The position numbers were made by a program, and so were the translations under genes. 64,000 nucleotides of DNA, taken from NCBI RefSeq assembly GCF_002837055.1, contig NZ_PDKP01000001.1:359285-423284 (forward strand). Direction: 5' to 3'. The stretch's first letter is position 1. Every line of letters starts with the position of its first letter. The notes beneath the pieces are model-generated. The model ran no database searches and was not told the origin of the DNA. It worked only from the letters and a program-made list of their open reading frames with translations. Source of the DNA: Lactobacillus apis. GTDB lineage: Bacteria > Bacillota > Bacilli > Lactobacillales > Lactobacillaceae. Of this stretch, positions 1 to 9,815 are shown one piece after another.

Positions 1-825
1 CGTGAGGGCTTCGATGTAGTTTATCTTAATGTTGATGAAACAGGCCATATTTCACTTGAAGAGTTGAAAAAGAACTTAACTCCTGAAACAATTTTAGTTT
101 CGATCATGGCAGTCAATAACGAAATAGGGACAATTAATCCAATTGCTGAAATAGGTGAAATTGTCGCAAAGAGTAACGCATATTTCCATGTTGACGCGGT
201 TCAGGGATTAGGGAACATTGACATTGATGTTGCTAAAATGAAAATCGATTTACTATCTTCATCTGCTCATAAAATAAATGGGCCAAAGTTTCTTGGCTTT
301 TTGTATGAAAAAGCTGATGTGAAATTACCACCATTAGTCTATGGTGGAGAGCAGGAAACGAAGCGACGGGCAGGTACTGAGAATGTTCCTGGAATTGCTG
401 GCTTGGGCGAAGCTGTAAGCGAAATTGCTGAAGTTGATAAGCAAAAATTGCAAGAAAAGTATCATCACTTCCAAAAAATAATTTTGACGGAACTCGATCA
501 AGCAAAAATTGCTTATCAGGTTAATGGCGGTTTAGGTGAAAATGTCTCGCATCATATTTTGAACCTGCGCATTGATGGTATATCTACAACACTTTTACAA
601 GCAAATCTTGATTTAGCTGGTTTTGCCGTTTCAGGTGGCTCAGCTTGTACAGCAGGTTCACTCGAACCGTCACATGTTTTATGTGCATGCTTTGGTAAAA
701 AGTCTCCGCGTGTTCTAGAGTCAATTAGAATTTCATTTGGTAGATATACGACTGATGAAGAAATTACTAGCTTTGCTCAACAACTAGTGAAAATTGCTCA
801 GAAAGTCCAGAAAAAAGAAAAATAG
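1..825 (+). CDS. Cysteine desulfurase (NifS/IscS family), 5' end outside window
   Basis: PLP enzyme that removes sulfur from cysteine and holds it as a persulfide; here the likely acceptor is MnmA, encoded two genes downstream, for tRNA 2-thiouridine. The frame is open from base 1, so the N-terminus lies to the left; the TTG at 64 is internal. Visible motifs are the PLP-binding lysine in SSAHKINGPK (about nt 262-291) and the catalytic-loop cysteine in GGSACTAGS (about nt 634-660), followed by a typical C-terminal domain ending QKVQKKEK. The order desulfurase-DUF1831-mnmA is common in lactobacilli and suggests a dedicated tRNA-thiolation unit rather than general Fe-S assembly. Family is certain; the exact subtype is inferred from context. 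Confidence 0.93.
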   Translation, partial: REGFDVVYLNVDETGHISLEELKKNLTPETILVSIMAVNNEIGTINPIAEIGEIVAKSNAYFHVDAVQGLGNIDIDVAKMKIDLLSSSAHKINGPKFLGFLYEKADVKLPPLVYGGEQETKRRAGTENVPGIAGLGEAVSEIAEVDKQKLQEKYHHFQKIILTELDQAKIAYQVNGGLGENVSHHILNLRIDGISTTLLQANLDLAGFAVSGGSACTAGSLEPSHVLCACFGKKSPRVLESIRISFGRYTTDEEITSFAQQLVKIAQKVQKKEK

Positions 826-875
826 TTGCTTTTTAATTTAATTTAACTTATTATTAGTAAGCGTGAGGTATAATT

Positions 876-1217
876 ATGGCAAATACTGTAGAAATTAATG
901 GTGATACGCGTAAGTTTACACTTAGTCCTGACTTGAAGCTGTACGCGCTTATTGACGCTGGCTTTGTTAAAACGGCTAAAGGTAATTTTAATTACGAACA
1001 TCCACTTTATAATGATTCACCATATAATGCTCCTACCAAATTGAAAATGACGATTGACAAAGAAATGAGTCATTTAACAATGGTTGTGACTGACCGCAAT
1101 GGTCTTAAGAAGGTTAATATTTTTAAAAACCAACAATTGGCACCTACGGTGGAGTTGTTAGATTATATTCTAAAAGACTTAGAAGAGCGAAATATTATTG
1201 TTGCTGTAAAGGATTGA
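876..1217 (+). CDS. DUF1831 family protein
   Basis: Small 113-aa soluble protein of a family largely confined to lactobacilli and relatives, for which I know no established biochemical role. It starts at ATG 876 after a GTGAGG ribosome site. The sequence begins MANTVEINGD and has alternating beta-strand and helix character, no signal peptide or membrane segment. It sits 50 nt after the cysteine desulfurase and 5 nt before mnmA, so it is probably co-transcribed with both. A part in sulfur transfer or tRNA modification is only an inference from this position. Confidence 0.8.
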   Translation: MANTVEINGDTRKFTLSPDLKLYALIDAGFVKTAKGNFNYEHPLYNDSPYNAPTKLKMTIDKEMSHLTMVVTDRNGLKKVNIFKNQQLAPTVELLDYILKDLEERNIIVAVKD

Positions 1218-1222
1218 GTTAA

Positions 1223-2344
<1,122 letters not shown>

Positions 2345-2353
2345 AATAGCTAT

Positions 2354-2381
2354 AAAGAAAGACTTAGTTCTTTCTTTTTTT
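2354..2381 (+). terminator. Intrinsic terminator after mnmA
   Basis: AAAGAAAGAC pairs with GTTCTTTCTT (one bulged base) around a 3-nt loop and is followed by a T-run. It ends the desulfurase-DUF1831-mnmA transcript. Confidence 0.75.
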
Positions 2382-2486
2382 ATACTCTGAAATATATTTA
2401 CAGGCCGTTGATTCTGCTTTTTCATTTATATTAATTAAATGATAAACTAGAAAAGTAATGCTAATAAAGAATAGGACTAGTAATAG

Positions 2487-3146
2487 ATGCAGATTTATTT
2501 TGTAAGACATGGAAAAACCGAGTGGAATTTGGAGCGTCGTTTCCAGGGCGCACATGGTGATTCTCCATTGTTAGCAGAAAGCTTAAATGATATAGAAAAA
2601 CTTGGCAATCACTTAAAAGGAACTAATTTCAATGGAATCTATTCTAGTCCATTAAAACGTGCTTTTGATACAGCTAATGGCGTGAAAAAAGCTATATCTT
2701 CGGATTTAAGTGTCAAAAAAGATGAGCGTCTACGTGAATTTGACATGGGGCTAATGGAAGGCTTAAAGTTTGATGAAGCGAGCGCAAAATTTCCTAAACA
2801 GGTTGATGATATCTGGAATAGACCTGATAAATATGATGGTAAAAGCATTCAAGGTGAAAACTATCCAGATGTAATTTCGCGTGGAAAGAGCTTTGCTACT
2901 GAAAAAGCCAGCCAATTTACTGGTGTTGACGATAAAGTGCTTGCCGTTAGTCATGGTGCTGCTTTGGGTGCTATTATGGGGGGATTACTAGGATACCCAT
3001 TAAAAGATGTTAGGTGTAATGGCCCATTAAGTAATACTAGTTTAACGATTTTGGAAACACTTGATCAAGGTGCAACCTTTAAGTTAATTGTGTGGAATGA
3101 TACAAGCTTTTTGGAAAGGGATACTTCAGGAACTGATGCATTATGA
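2487..3146 (+). CDS. Histidine phosphatase family protein (phosphoglycerate mutase-like)
   Basis: 219-aa member of the histidine phosphatase superfamily. The phosphohistidine motif is RHG at residues 7-9 (YFVRHGKTEWN), and the second catalytic His is in VSHGAAL near residue 155; the acidic partner is in REFDMGLMEG. Such proteins include cofactor-dependent mutase-like GpmB/PhoE phosphatases; the substrate cannot be read from sequence and a true glycolytic mutase role is unlikely. The stop overlaps the start of the next gene by 4 nt, so it heads an operon with a TPR protein and recD2. Confidence 0.88.
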   Translation: MQIYFVRHGKTEWNLERRFQGAHGDSPLLAESLNDIEKLGNHLKGTNFNGIYSSPLKRAFDTANGVKKAISSDLSVKKDERLREFDMGLMEGLKFDEASAKFPKQVDDIWNRPDKYDGKSIQGENYPDVISRGKSFATEKASQFTGVDDKVLAVSHGAALGAIMGGLLGYPLKDVRCNGPLSNTSLTILETLDQGATFKLIVWNDTSFLERDTSGTDAL

Positions 3147-3793
3147 CAGATAAACAAAGTAAAAGTATGAAAGAGGACGCTGTAGTTAATCAGCGTATAC
3201 ACAAGTTAATCGAGAAAATAGATCAGAATCCACAAAAAACAGAAAATTATCTAAAACTAGCGACAGAATTAATTGAGCAGGGAAGTTTTGCTCAAGCAAC
3301 TCAACTTCTTGAGCAAGCTAAACATCTTGTTAAGCACCCACAGGACTTAGACTATGATTTAGCAGTTTGCTACTACATGCAAGGTGATTTTGATAAGTCT
3401 CTTACCTTACTTAATCAAATTCCTAATGATGATTTAGTTTTATACCAGAAAGCACTAGTCTTTTTAAAACTTGGTCAAGGACAAAAAGCATTAGCTCATG
3501 CGTTAACGATTAAGCAAGTTGATGATAAGGTTCTAGAATTACTAGGTGATATCTGGCTAAGTCTTGGTGAACTAAGCGAAGCTCGTACCTGTTATGAAAA
3601 GATTTCTCCTAACAAAAGGACAGCAAAAGTTTATTTTATGCTTGGGATTAGTATTTTGGATAGTGACCGTGAAAAAGCAACTAGTTATCTTAAAAATGCA
3701 AAAGAAAAAGATCCTGAATATTTTAAGCAAGCCCAGGAACAATATGGCGCTATTTTAAAAATGGTTAACGAAGCGGAAAAGAAAAATGACTAA
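3143..3793 (+). CDS. TPR repeat protein
   Basis: 216-aa soluble protein made mostly of tetratricopeptide-like helical pairs (repeat-like stretches around residues 33-70, 75-105, 110-145 and 150-185), with no signal peptide. It overlaps the phosphatase gene by 4 nt and recD2 by 8 nt, implying translational coupling. TPR proteins are scaffolds; the partner is unknown. A TPR gene directly before recD2 is a recurrent arrangement in lactobacilli, as known to me from general gene order, but no function follows from that. Confidence 0.85.
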   Translation: MTDKQSKSMKEDAVVNQRIHKLIEKIDQNPQKTENYLKLATELIEQGSFAQATQLLEQAKHLVKHPQDLDYDLAVCYYMQGDFDKSLTLLNQIPNDDLVLYQKALVFLKLGQGQKALAHALTIKQVDDKVLELLGDIWLSLGELSEARTCYEKISPNKRTAKVYFMLGISILDSDREKATSYLKNAKEKDPEYFKQAQEQYGAILKMVNEAEKKND

Positions 3794-6149
3794 GTTTGTT
3801 GGAAAAGTGAACAGAATCGTTTTCGAAAACGATCAAGATTTATATAAAATCCTTGATGTAACAATCATTGGCAAATTGGAAGACTATGATCGCGAGGAAA
3901 TTAAAGTAACTGGTAATTTTGGCGAAATTCAAGAAAATACTACTTATAGCTTTGAAGGGAAGCTCGTTGTTCACAATAAGTTTGGTTTACAATTTCGATG
4001 CGATAGCTATAAGCAATCAGTCCCACACGAAAAGGGTAGTTTAACGCGCTATTTGAGTTCAAATAAATTCCCTGGAATTGGTAAAAAGGCAGCAGACTCT
4101 ATTATTTCGGTTTTAGGGGTTGATGCATTATCAGTTTTAAAAGAAAAACCTGAAAAAGTTTCAGTTTTACCGTTAACTAAGAAGCAAAAGGATAGTCTAT
4201 TAAATGGGGTTCAGTCAATGGATTCATATTCAGAGATTGTTCTTAAACTTGCCCAATTTGGCTTAAATAAAAAGGTTGCTGGACGTCTTTACCAACTTTA
4301 TCATGGTGATACTTTAACTAAATTAGAGAATGATCCCTATGCTGCAATTTCAGAAGTGACAGGTTATGCTTTTAAAAGCGCGGATCAAATAGGAAATAAG
4401 TTGGGGATAGAGGTTGATGATCTCCGCAGAATTAAGGGTGCAGTTTTTCAGGTTCTAATGGATGAGCTTAGCCAAGCTGGAAATACCTATATCAAGTTAG
4501 AACAGCTTCTAACGTCAGCTAGCGAATTATTGCAATTTAAGCATTTTGATTCAATTGCCAATGCAGTCAATGAATTGCAGCATGAAGGCAAAGTTGTGGT
4601 TTCTGGTGAGAATGCTGCATTACAAAACATTTATGCAACAGAAAATGACATTGCTTTAATGATGAAAAACTTAGTTGATCGCAAAGATGAAAGTGAGCAT
4701 TTCGAAGATAAGGCAATCGACAAAGCTATAAAAAATGCTGAGAAAAAGCTAAAAATTAAATATGACCAAACGCAAGAGCTTGCAATAAAAAATGCTCTAA
4801 CTAATCCAATATCGATTTTAACGGGTGGACCCGGAACAGGTAAAACAACTATCATTAATGGTATCTTGTTAGCTTTACGTGAACTTGCTGATATTCCTGC
4901 ATCAGCACTTTATAGTAGTGATCCGCCATTCTTACTGGCGGCTCCGACTGGCCGAGCAGCAAAGCGCATGGAAGAAATAACTGGTATTACGGCAAAAACA
5001 ATTCACCGCATGCTGGGCCTAGGAATTGGCGATAATGATGCTCTTGACCTCAACGAACTTAATGGCGAAATTCTAATCATTGATGAAATGTCGATGGTTG
5101 ATATGTTTCTTTTTAAAGAACTAGTTTCTTGCATAGCTGAAACACGACACGTTGTATTTGTTGGAGACAAGGATCAGCTGCCATCAGTTGGTGCTGGAAA
5201 TGTTTTTAGTGACTTAATTAGTGCAGATGTTTTTCCAACAACTGTTCTAAAGCAAATTCACCGTCAGGGTGACGATTCAAGTATTATTACGCTTGCCCAC
5301 GATATAAATGAGGGACAGGATCAAGACGCATTATTTAATAAAACTAAGAATTATTCTTTCATTTCCTGTCCGCCACATGAAGTTGATCACGTAGTTAGTC
5401 AAATTGTTGAGCGTGCTCTTAAACGTGGTTTTGATCAGGATGATATTCAAGTATTGGGTGCAATGTATCAAGGTTCTGGTGGCGTAACTAACCTAAATAA
5501 TGTGATTCAGGAAATTATGAATCCAGCCAAACCTAATAGTAAAATTCTCGAAGCTCATGATGAAATTTTTCGAATTGGCGACAGGGTGCTACAACTGCAA
5601 AATAACCCTGAAAAAGATATTTACAATGGACAAATAGGGAAAATAATCTCCATCGATGAAAAAAATCCGCAAAAGTGTATGACAGCTGATTTTGATGGAC
5701 GTGAAATTAACTTTAGTAAGAAAGATCTGTTTGACCTTACTAGAGCTTATGCGATTACGATTCACAAAGCACAAGGTTCTGAATTTCCCTTGGTTATTTT
5801 AAGCTTGACCATGCAAAACTATGTCATGTTGAAACGAAATCTTTTATATACAGCCGTTACCAGAGCGGAGAAAAACCTTGTGTTAATTGGAGACCCGCGT
5901 GCATACGCAATGGCTTTTAATACACCAGGAAATGACCGTAAAACTGGCTTAAGTGCCAAACTGTGTGAACAGCTAGGTAAGAAGGTTAATACAGAAGTGG
6001 TTGATGAAAAAGAAGATAGTAATCTTGCAAGTAGCACCACTGACTTGCCAAAAGATGAAGATTACGTTTTAACTTCAGAATTAATTTATTCAGGTCAAAT
6101 AGATCCAATGATTGGCATGCAAGGAATTAAATTAGGTGTTCAACAATAA
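3786..6149 (+). CDS. recD2: SF1B DNA helicase RecD2
   Basis: 5'-3' DNA helicase of the RecD2/TraA type, found in bacteria where RecD is not part of a RecBCD complex and linked to replication-fork maintenance and repair. The 787-aa protein has the long RecD2 N-terminal extension with helix-hairpin-helix stretches (FPGIGKKAADSI near residue 97), then Walker A GGPGTGKTT (about 346), motif II DEMSMVD, motif III GDKDQLPSVGAGN, motif V TIHKAQGSEF and motif VI YTAVTRAEKNL. The ATG at 3786 overlaps the upstream TPR gene by 8 nt. Confidence 0.95.
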   Translation: MTKFVGKVNRIVFENDQDLYKILDVTIIGKLEDYDREEIKVTGNFGEIQENTTYSFEGKLVVHNKFGLQFRCDSYKQSVPHEKGSLTRYLSSNKFPGIGKKAADSIISVLGVDALSVLKEKPEKVSVLPLTKKQKDSLLNGVQSMDSYSEIVLKLAQFGLNKKVAGRLYQLYHGDTLTKLENDPYAAISEVTGYAFKSADQIGNKLGIEVDDLRRIKGAVFQVLMDELSQAGNTYIKLEQLLTSASELLQFKHFDSIANAVNELQHEGKVVVSGENAALQNIYATENDIALMMKNLVDRKDESEHFEDKAIDKAIKNAEKKLKIKYDQTQELAIKNALTNPISILTGGPGTGKTTIINGILLALRELADIPASALYSSDPPFLLAAPTGRAAKRMEEITGITAKTIHRMLGLGIGDNDALDLNELNGEILIIDEMSMVDMFLFKELVSCIAETRHVVFVGDKDQLPSVGAGNVFSDLISADVFPTTVLKQIHRQGDDSSIITLAHDINEGQDQDALFNKTKNYSFISCPPHEVDHVVSQIVERALKRGFDQDDIQVLGAMYQGSGGVTNLNNVIQEIMNPAKPNSKILEAHDEIFRIGDRVLQLQNNPEKDIYNGQIGKIISIDEKNPQKCMTADFDGREINFSKKDLFDLTRAYAITIHKAQGSEFPLVILSLTMQNYVMLKRNLLYTAVTRAEKNLVLIGDPRAYAMAFNTPGNDRKTGLSAKLCEQLGKKVNTEVVDEKEDSNLASSTTDLPKDEDYVLTSELIYSGQIDPMIGMQGIKLGVQQ

Positions 6150-6172
6150 GCAAAATAGCTTGGAGAAAAATA

Positions 6173-6553
6173 ATGAGTAAAGAAATTGAGCAAATCATAA
6201 AAGATCAAATTGGAAACTGGGTAGTTAATCACACTCAGGTTTGCTTTATTAGTGATGATACACTTGAAATTGCAACTAGTGAAAAAGACTCTTTGGGAGA
6301 AACAATATACTGCTTTATCCAGAAAAGTAATGATGTGTATCGGATAGGTGATGACAGTAGAACATTGTTTAAAATTGACCCAAGTGCAAGTGATAAAGAA
6401 TTGTATGCTATGACGGAGGAAGTTGCTAAGTCTGCAGGCTTTGATTTTGATTACAATACTGGAGAAATTTGGAAAGAAGTAAGCCGAGCTAATGTTATTG
6501 CAACGATTATGAAGCTAACCCAATTAGTAGTTGCCGTATCTTATTTAGGTTAA
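6173..6553 (+). CDS. DUF1828 family protein
   Basis: 126-aa protein matching, as I recall it, the DUF1828 pattern: an alpha/beta domain with IEQIIKDQIGNW at the start and a YRIGDDSRTLFKI segment in the middle. Function unknown. In other genomes a DUF1829 domain can follow in the same protein; here the gene stops after the first domain with KLTQLVVAVSYLG, so it is either the short form or a shortened remnant. SD GGAG lies 6 nt before ATG 6173. It begins a short patch of less conserved genes between recD2 and the RNase J1 block. Confidence 0.65.
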   Translation: MSKEIEQIIKDQIGNWVVNHTQVCFISDDTLEIATSEKDSLGETIYCFIQKSNDVYRIGDDSRTLFKIDPSASDKELYAMTEEVAKSAGFDFDYNTGEIWKEVSRANVIATIMKLTQLVVAVSYLG

Positions 6554-6571
6554 TACAGTAAGTAAATCTTC

Positions 6572-6600
6572 TTGTCATCGCGCTGAGATTATGCTTAAAT
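6572..6600 (+). promoter_or_regulatory. Predicted sigma-A promoter for the ABC transporter pair
   Basis: TTGTCA (6572-6577), 17-bp spacer, TTAAAT (6595-6600). It lies about 45 nt ahead of the ATPase start. Confidence 0.5.
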
Positions 6601-6644
6601 GATTAAAACTCGATTAAATTATATGTAGATATATGCGGTATAGC

Positions 6645-7352
6645 ATGGCAATCATAGCAAAAAATCTTTCTAAGAATTATGGTAAAAAACAAGTTCTACA
6701 TGATATCAGTTTCGAAATTCCTGAGCAGCCTACTATTGTTGGTCTAATTGGCCCCAATGGAGTAGGAAAGTCGACCATGCTTAGATTATTGGCGGGAGTG
6801 CTGATTCCAACTGATGGTGAGATTTTAAATGACAAAGTTAAAGAAACATATTACAAGTGGGCATGTGTCCACAGCACTTTTGTCCCCTCAGGTGAAAGAG
6901 GCTTGATATATCGTTTAACTACAATTGAAAACTTGCGATATTTTGCATCTTTTAAAGGAATTAATCTACACAAAGCAGAAAAGGTACTGAGATCTTTGGC
7001 TGAATCATTAGACTTTTCGGAATTATTGGATAAAAAATTTCAAGAATTATCGACAGGACAAAAGAAGAAAGCAGCAATTTTAGTAGGTGCCTCACTGGAA
7101 ACCAGTGTTTTGCTACTTGATGAGCCATCGAATGGCTTAGACATTAATGCTCAGGATGATTTAGCTAGGTTCATTGTGAAGCTGAAAGATCTATATCACA
7201 AGATGATTTTTGTTTCTTCACATGATACACAAATGCTGTCTGGTGTGGTTAACTGCTATCTGTTTTTTAAAAATGGCCAGATTGTAAAACAAGTAAATCA
7301 CCATTTTAGTGAAGAAGAACTAATTAGAACTTACCAAAATGTATATCGCTAA
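6645..7352 (+). CDS. ABC transporter ATP-binding protein
   Basis: ATPase subunit of an ABC exporter. It shows Walker A GPNGVGKST, the signature LSTGQKKKAAI, Walker B VLLLDEPSNGLD and the H-loop SSHD. I prefer ATG 6645 (MAIIAKNLSKNYG), where family similarity begins; ATG 6633 is in frame four codons earlier, and neither has a good Shine-Dalgarno. The permease gene follows at once, so the two form a two-gene exporter. The cargo (drug, peptide or lipid) cannot be deduced; no precursor peptide or sensor-kinase gene is adjacent. Confidence 0.9.
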   Translation: MAIIAKNLSKNYGKKQVLHDISFEIPEQPTIVGLIGPNGVGKSTMLRLLAGVLIPTDGEILNDKVKETYYKWACVHSTFVPSGERGLIYRLTTIENLRYFASFKGINLHKAEKVLRSLAESLDFSELLDKKFQELSTGQKKKAAILVGASLETSVLLLDEPSNGLDINAQDDLARFIVKLKDLYHKMIFVSSHDTQMLSGVVNCYLFFKNGQIVKQVNHHFSEEELIRTYQNVYR

Positions 7353-7366
7353 AGTGGGTGGAAAAA

Positions 7367-8158
7367 ATGAAGAAAATAAAGCAGCTTTGGATGTTGTTTA
7401 TTGTTCAATTGGAATCTGTCATAAAGTTAAATATAAGATACTTAAATTCTACAGTTAGCCAAATATTTTTGTATGCGGGTGCTTTCTTAATTGTTTTATT
7501 TGTAACAGATACTTCCAAAATGGCTCGATATTATAATTCTAAGGCAGGGGTACTAGTTGCAATGATCGGCTATTTGTTTTGGAGTATCGGAATTTCTTCT
7601 TTTCAATCGTGCAGTAATGCAGTTGAAATAGATGAGCGGGAAGGAACCTTAGAAAGTGAAATGCAATCTGCATACCCTTTGTGGTTAATTTACCTATTTC
7701 AAATTCTTGGAGAAAACATTATTGTTTGGCTTGAGTTATTAGTCATAAGTATAGTCACATGTTTTTTGTCGCACTTTACTTTCAATGACTTAATTTCTTC
7801 TTTGCTTCTTACTTTTGTTTTTTCGCAAATTTCAAACTTAGGAATGTTTGGCATGGGGATGTTCTTAGCGTCAGGTTCTATTCGATTTAAGAAAATGGGG
7901 CAGTGGTCAGTAATTATATCATCACTTTTAATGATGTTTTCTAATGTTTTTTCTCCAGCTTTTCTTGGTATTCAAGAAATTATCCCTTATGTGTGCGGCG
8001 TTGAGCTTGTAAGAAACATAGTATTGGGTCAGGGGTTTGTTATGCATCAGTTTTTAATCTTTTTATTGGTCAATGCAGCTTGGTTAATTGCTGGAATAAT
8101 TGTTTTTTCCTATAGCATTAAGTATGAACGAAAAAATGGTTCATTTGACGCTTTTTAA
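7367..8158 (+). CDS. ABC-2 type transporter permease
   Basis: 263-aa integral membrane protein with about six hydrophobic segments arranged as in ABC-2 permeases and a conserved-looking EIDEREGTLES segment that is typical of the cytoplasmic loop in this class. It is the membrane partner of the ATPase 14 nt upstream. ATG 7367 is preceded by GGGTGG at good spacing; GTG 7358 is in frame but lies inside that site. The substrate is unknown. Confidence 0.85.
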   Translation: MKKIKQLWMLFIVQLESVIKLNIRYLNSTVSQIFLYAGAFLIVLFVTDTSKMARYYNSKAGVLVAMIGYLFWSIGISSFQSCSNAVEIDEREGTLESEMQSAYPLWLIYLFQILGENIIVWLELLVISIVTCFLSHFTFNDLISSLLLTFVFSQISNLGMFGMGMFLASGSIRFKKMGQWSVIISSLLMMFSNVFSPAFLGIQEIIPYVCGVELVRNIVLGQGFVMHQFLIFLLVNAAWLIAGIIVFSYSIKYERKNGSFDAF

Positions 8159-8262
8159 AATAAAACTTAATATAAAATAGAGCAGTTTGATATTCATGAA
8201 AAGATGTTAACTGCTTTTATTATGCTTAATAGAGTAGTTCATGCATTAAAGGAAGTTAGAAT

Positions 8263-8796
8263 ATTATTTTAGAATTTAAGAATGTTGTTTGGGGAACAAA
8301 GAATTATTTTGCCGTAAGAAAATTATATTTAACCGCTTTTCCAAAAAATGAGCGCTTTTCAATATGGCAATTAGTTTTAATGTCACTTCACCGCCAAGTT
8401 CATTTCGAAGCGGTTTATGACAAGTACGACTTTATTGGCTTAGTATTTCTTGCAGAGAGCAGTGAAGCAGTTTATTTGATGTTTTTGGCAACAGTTTCGA
8501 ACAAAAGAAATCAAGGGTATGGCTCAAAAATTTTAACTCAATTAAAAAAGCGTTTTACTCCCAAGAATATCATTATTGACATTGAACCAGTGAATGAAAA
8601 AGCGGTCAATTATAGGCAACGCTTAAAGAGATTATCTTTTTATGAAAAAAATGGGTTTAGGCAGACTTCTAATTATCTAGTTGATGATGGAGGGACCTTC
8701 TCAATCTTAATTTCGGGAAAGAAATTTAATGTAAAAAAATTCAGTCATTTACTGAAATGGCTGAGCTTTGGGTTGTATAAATTTGAAATAAAATAA
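8263..8796 (+). CDS. GNAT family N-acetyltransferase, probable ATT start
   Basis: Acetyl-CoA-dependent acyltransferase fold: the pyrophosphate-binding loop is RNQGYGSK and the C-terminal FYEKNGF motif is typical of GNATs. The first ATG in frame is 8380, but the frame upstream is open and protein-like back to 8260 (reading ILEFKNVVWGTKNYFAV and on), supplying the expected N-terminal strand and helix. The only plausible start there is ATT 8263, 7 nt after AAAGGAAG (8248-8255); no ATG, GTG or TTG exists in between. The gene therefore has a rare start or a start mutated from ATG. The substrate is unknown. Conventional calling would give 8380-8796. Confidence 0.7.
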   Translation: MILEFKNVVWGTKNYFAVRKLYLTAFPKNERFSIWQLVLMSLHRQVHFEAVYDKYDFIGLVFLAESSEAVYLMFLATVSNKRNQGYGSKILTQLKKRFTPKNIIIDIEPVNEKAVNYRQRLKRLSFYEKNGFRQTSNYLVDDGGTFSILISGKKFNVKKFSHLLKWLSFGLYKFEIK

Positions 8797-8825
8797 AAGG
8801 AAAAGCGTGTATCTTTTCCTTTTTT
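8795..8825. terminator. Bidirectional terminator between GNAT gene and lipid kinase gene
   Basis: AAAAGGAAAAG pairs with CTTTTCCTTTTT around a 7-nt loop, with an A-run on one side and a T-run on the other, so it can end both convergent transcripts. Confidence 0.8.
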
Positions 8826-8830
8826 AGTGA

Positions 8831-9778
8831 TTATCTTAATAAATAAAAATGGCTAACTTTAAAATCTATTTTGAATGAGTCTGGTTTGATTTGCTCACCA
8901 TCAACTTGGGCAAACTCTTTTTTAGTTGTTTGAATAGATATTTGTTTACCCTCAAAATAATGAAATTGAGGATCATGAACATGTGAGCCGTCTTTTAACA
9001 AATTAACAAAGAGTTTGATTAGTTTGCCTAAACTGAAGCGTTCAACAACAACGGTGTCAAGCACACGACTTTTGATACTTGCACTTGGTAATAATGGAAT
9101 ACCACCACCTAAATAGGGATGATTAGTAGTAGTTGCTAGAAAAGCATCATCGTAATGATATCTTTTATTGTCGCACTTAATATCAACAGTAAATGTATCT
9201 TGCTTACGCAGTGCTGACAAAATATGAAGCCCATAAATCATTTTGCCTTCATTGATTTTGTTTAAGAATTTCTTTAATTCTGAAATGTTACTAAGATGAT
9301 TAACATAAGCATCAAAACCAACCCCTAGACTATTTGCAAAATAATAAACATCATTGCTTGAATGAGGGAAGTGGAAAGCCCCACAATCAATTCTTTCAGG
9401 CTCAATACCATTTTTTAAGTGATTAATAAGTTCTTCAGGGTTTCCAGAAAGATTAGCAGCCTTGCCGAAGTCATTTCCAGTGCCCGCAGGTAAATAAGCT
9501 AGCGGCGTGGAAGGATGACTTGATCTTTTTATTCCATTAAGAACTTCATTCAAAGATCCATCTCCACCAATTACTAATAGAACTTCATTGGAGAGATGGT
9601 TTCTATTGCCATATTCTTGTGCAATTTTTATTGCTTCACCTGCAAAAGAGCTTTTGTAAACATCAAAAGCAATATTTTCATTAACAAGTAAGAGGGTAGT
9701 TTGGTCTAATATCTTTTTCGCATGTCCATTTCCAGCAGTTTCATTAACTAGAAGATGGATTTTAAGTTTGTTTTTCAT
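8831..9778 (-). CDS. Diacylglycerol kinase family lipid kinase (DgkB/YegS-like)
   Basis: 315-aa soluble lipid kinase. It carries the nucleotide-binding motif GGDGSLNEVLNG (about residues 75-86) and the PAGTGNDFGKA motif shared by DgkB, YegS and sphingosine-kinase-like enzymes. In Gram-positive bacteria DgkB recycles diacylglycerol from lipoteichoic acid synthesis into phosphatidic acid, which is the likely role. It is transcribed leftward and is separated from RNase J1 upstream by a terminator. Confidence 0.9.
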   Translation of the reverse strand: MKNKLKIHLLVNETAGNGHAKKILDQTTLLLVNENIAFDVYKSSFAGEAIKIAQEYGNRNHLSNEVLLVIGGDGSLNEVLNGIKRSSHPSTPLAYLPAGTGNDFGKAANLSGNPEELINHLKNGIEPERIDCGAFHFPHSSNDVYYFANSLGVGFDAYVNHLSNISELKKFLNKINEGKMIYGLHILSALRKQDTFTVDIKCDNKRYHYDDAFLATTTNHPYLGGGIPLLPSASIKSRVLDTVVVERFSLGKLIKLFVNLLKDGSHVHDPQFHYFEGKQISIQTTKKEFAQVDGEQIKPDSFKIDFKVSHFYLLR

Positions 9779-9790
9779 ATTTTATTTATT

Positions 9791-9815
9791 AAAAAAAGCC
9801 CAAATGGGCTTTTTT
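9791..9815 (-). terminator. Terminator after rnjA
   Basis: AAAAAAAGCCC / GGGCTTTTTT with a 4-nt loop; it overlaps the RNase J1 stop codon region and separates that gene from the lipid kinase. Confidence 0.85.

Noticed and set aside
2364-2555. 63-codon minus-strand ORF upstream of the phosphatase gene
   Set aside because: It covers the mnmA terminator and the phosphatase start, has no ribosome site, and resembles no family I know.
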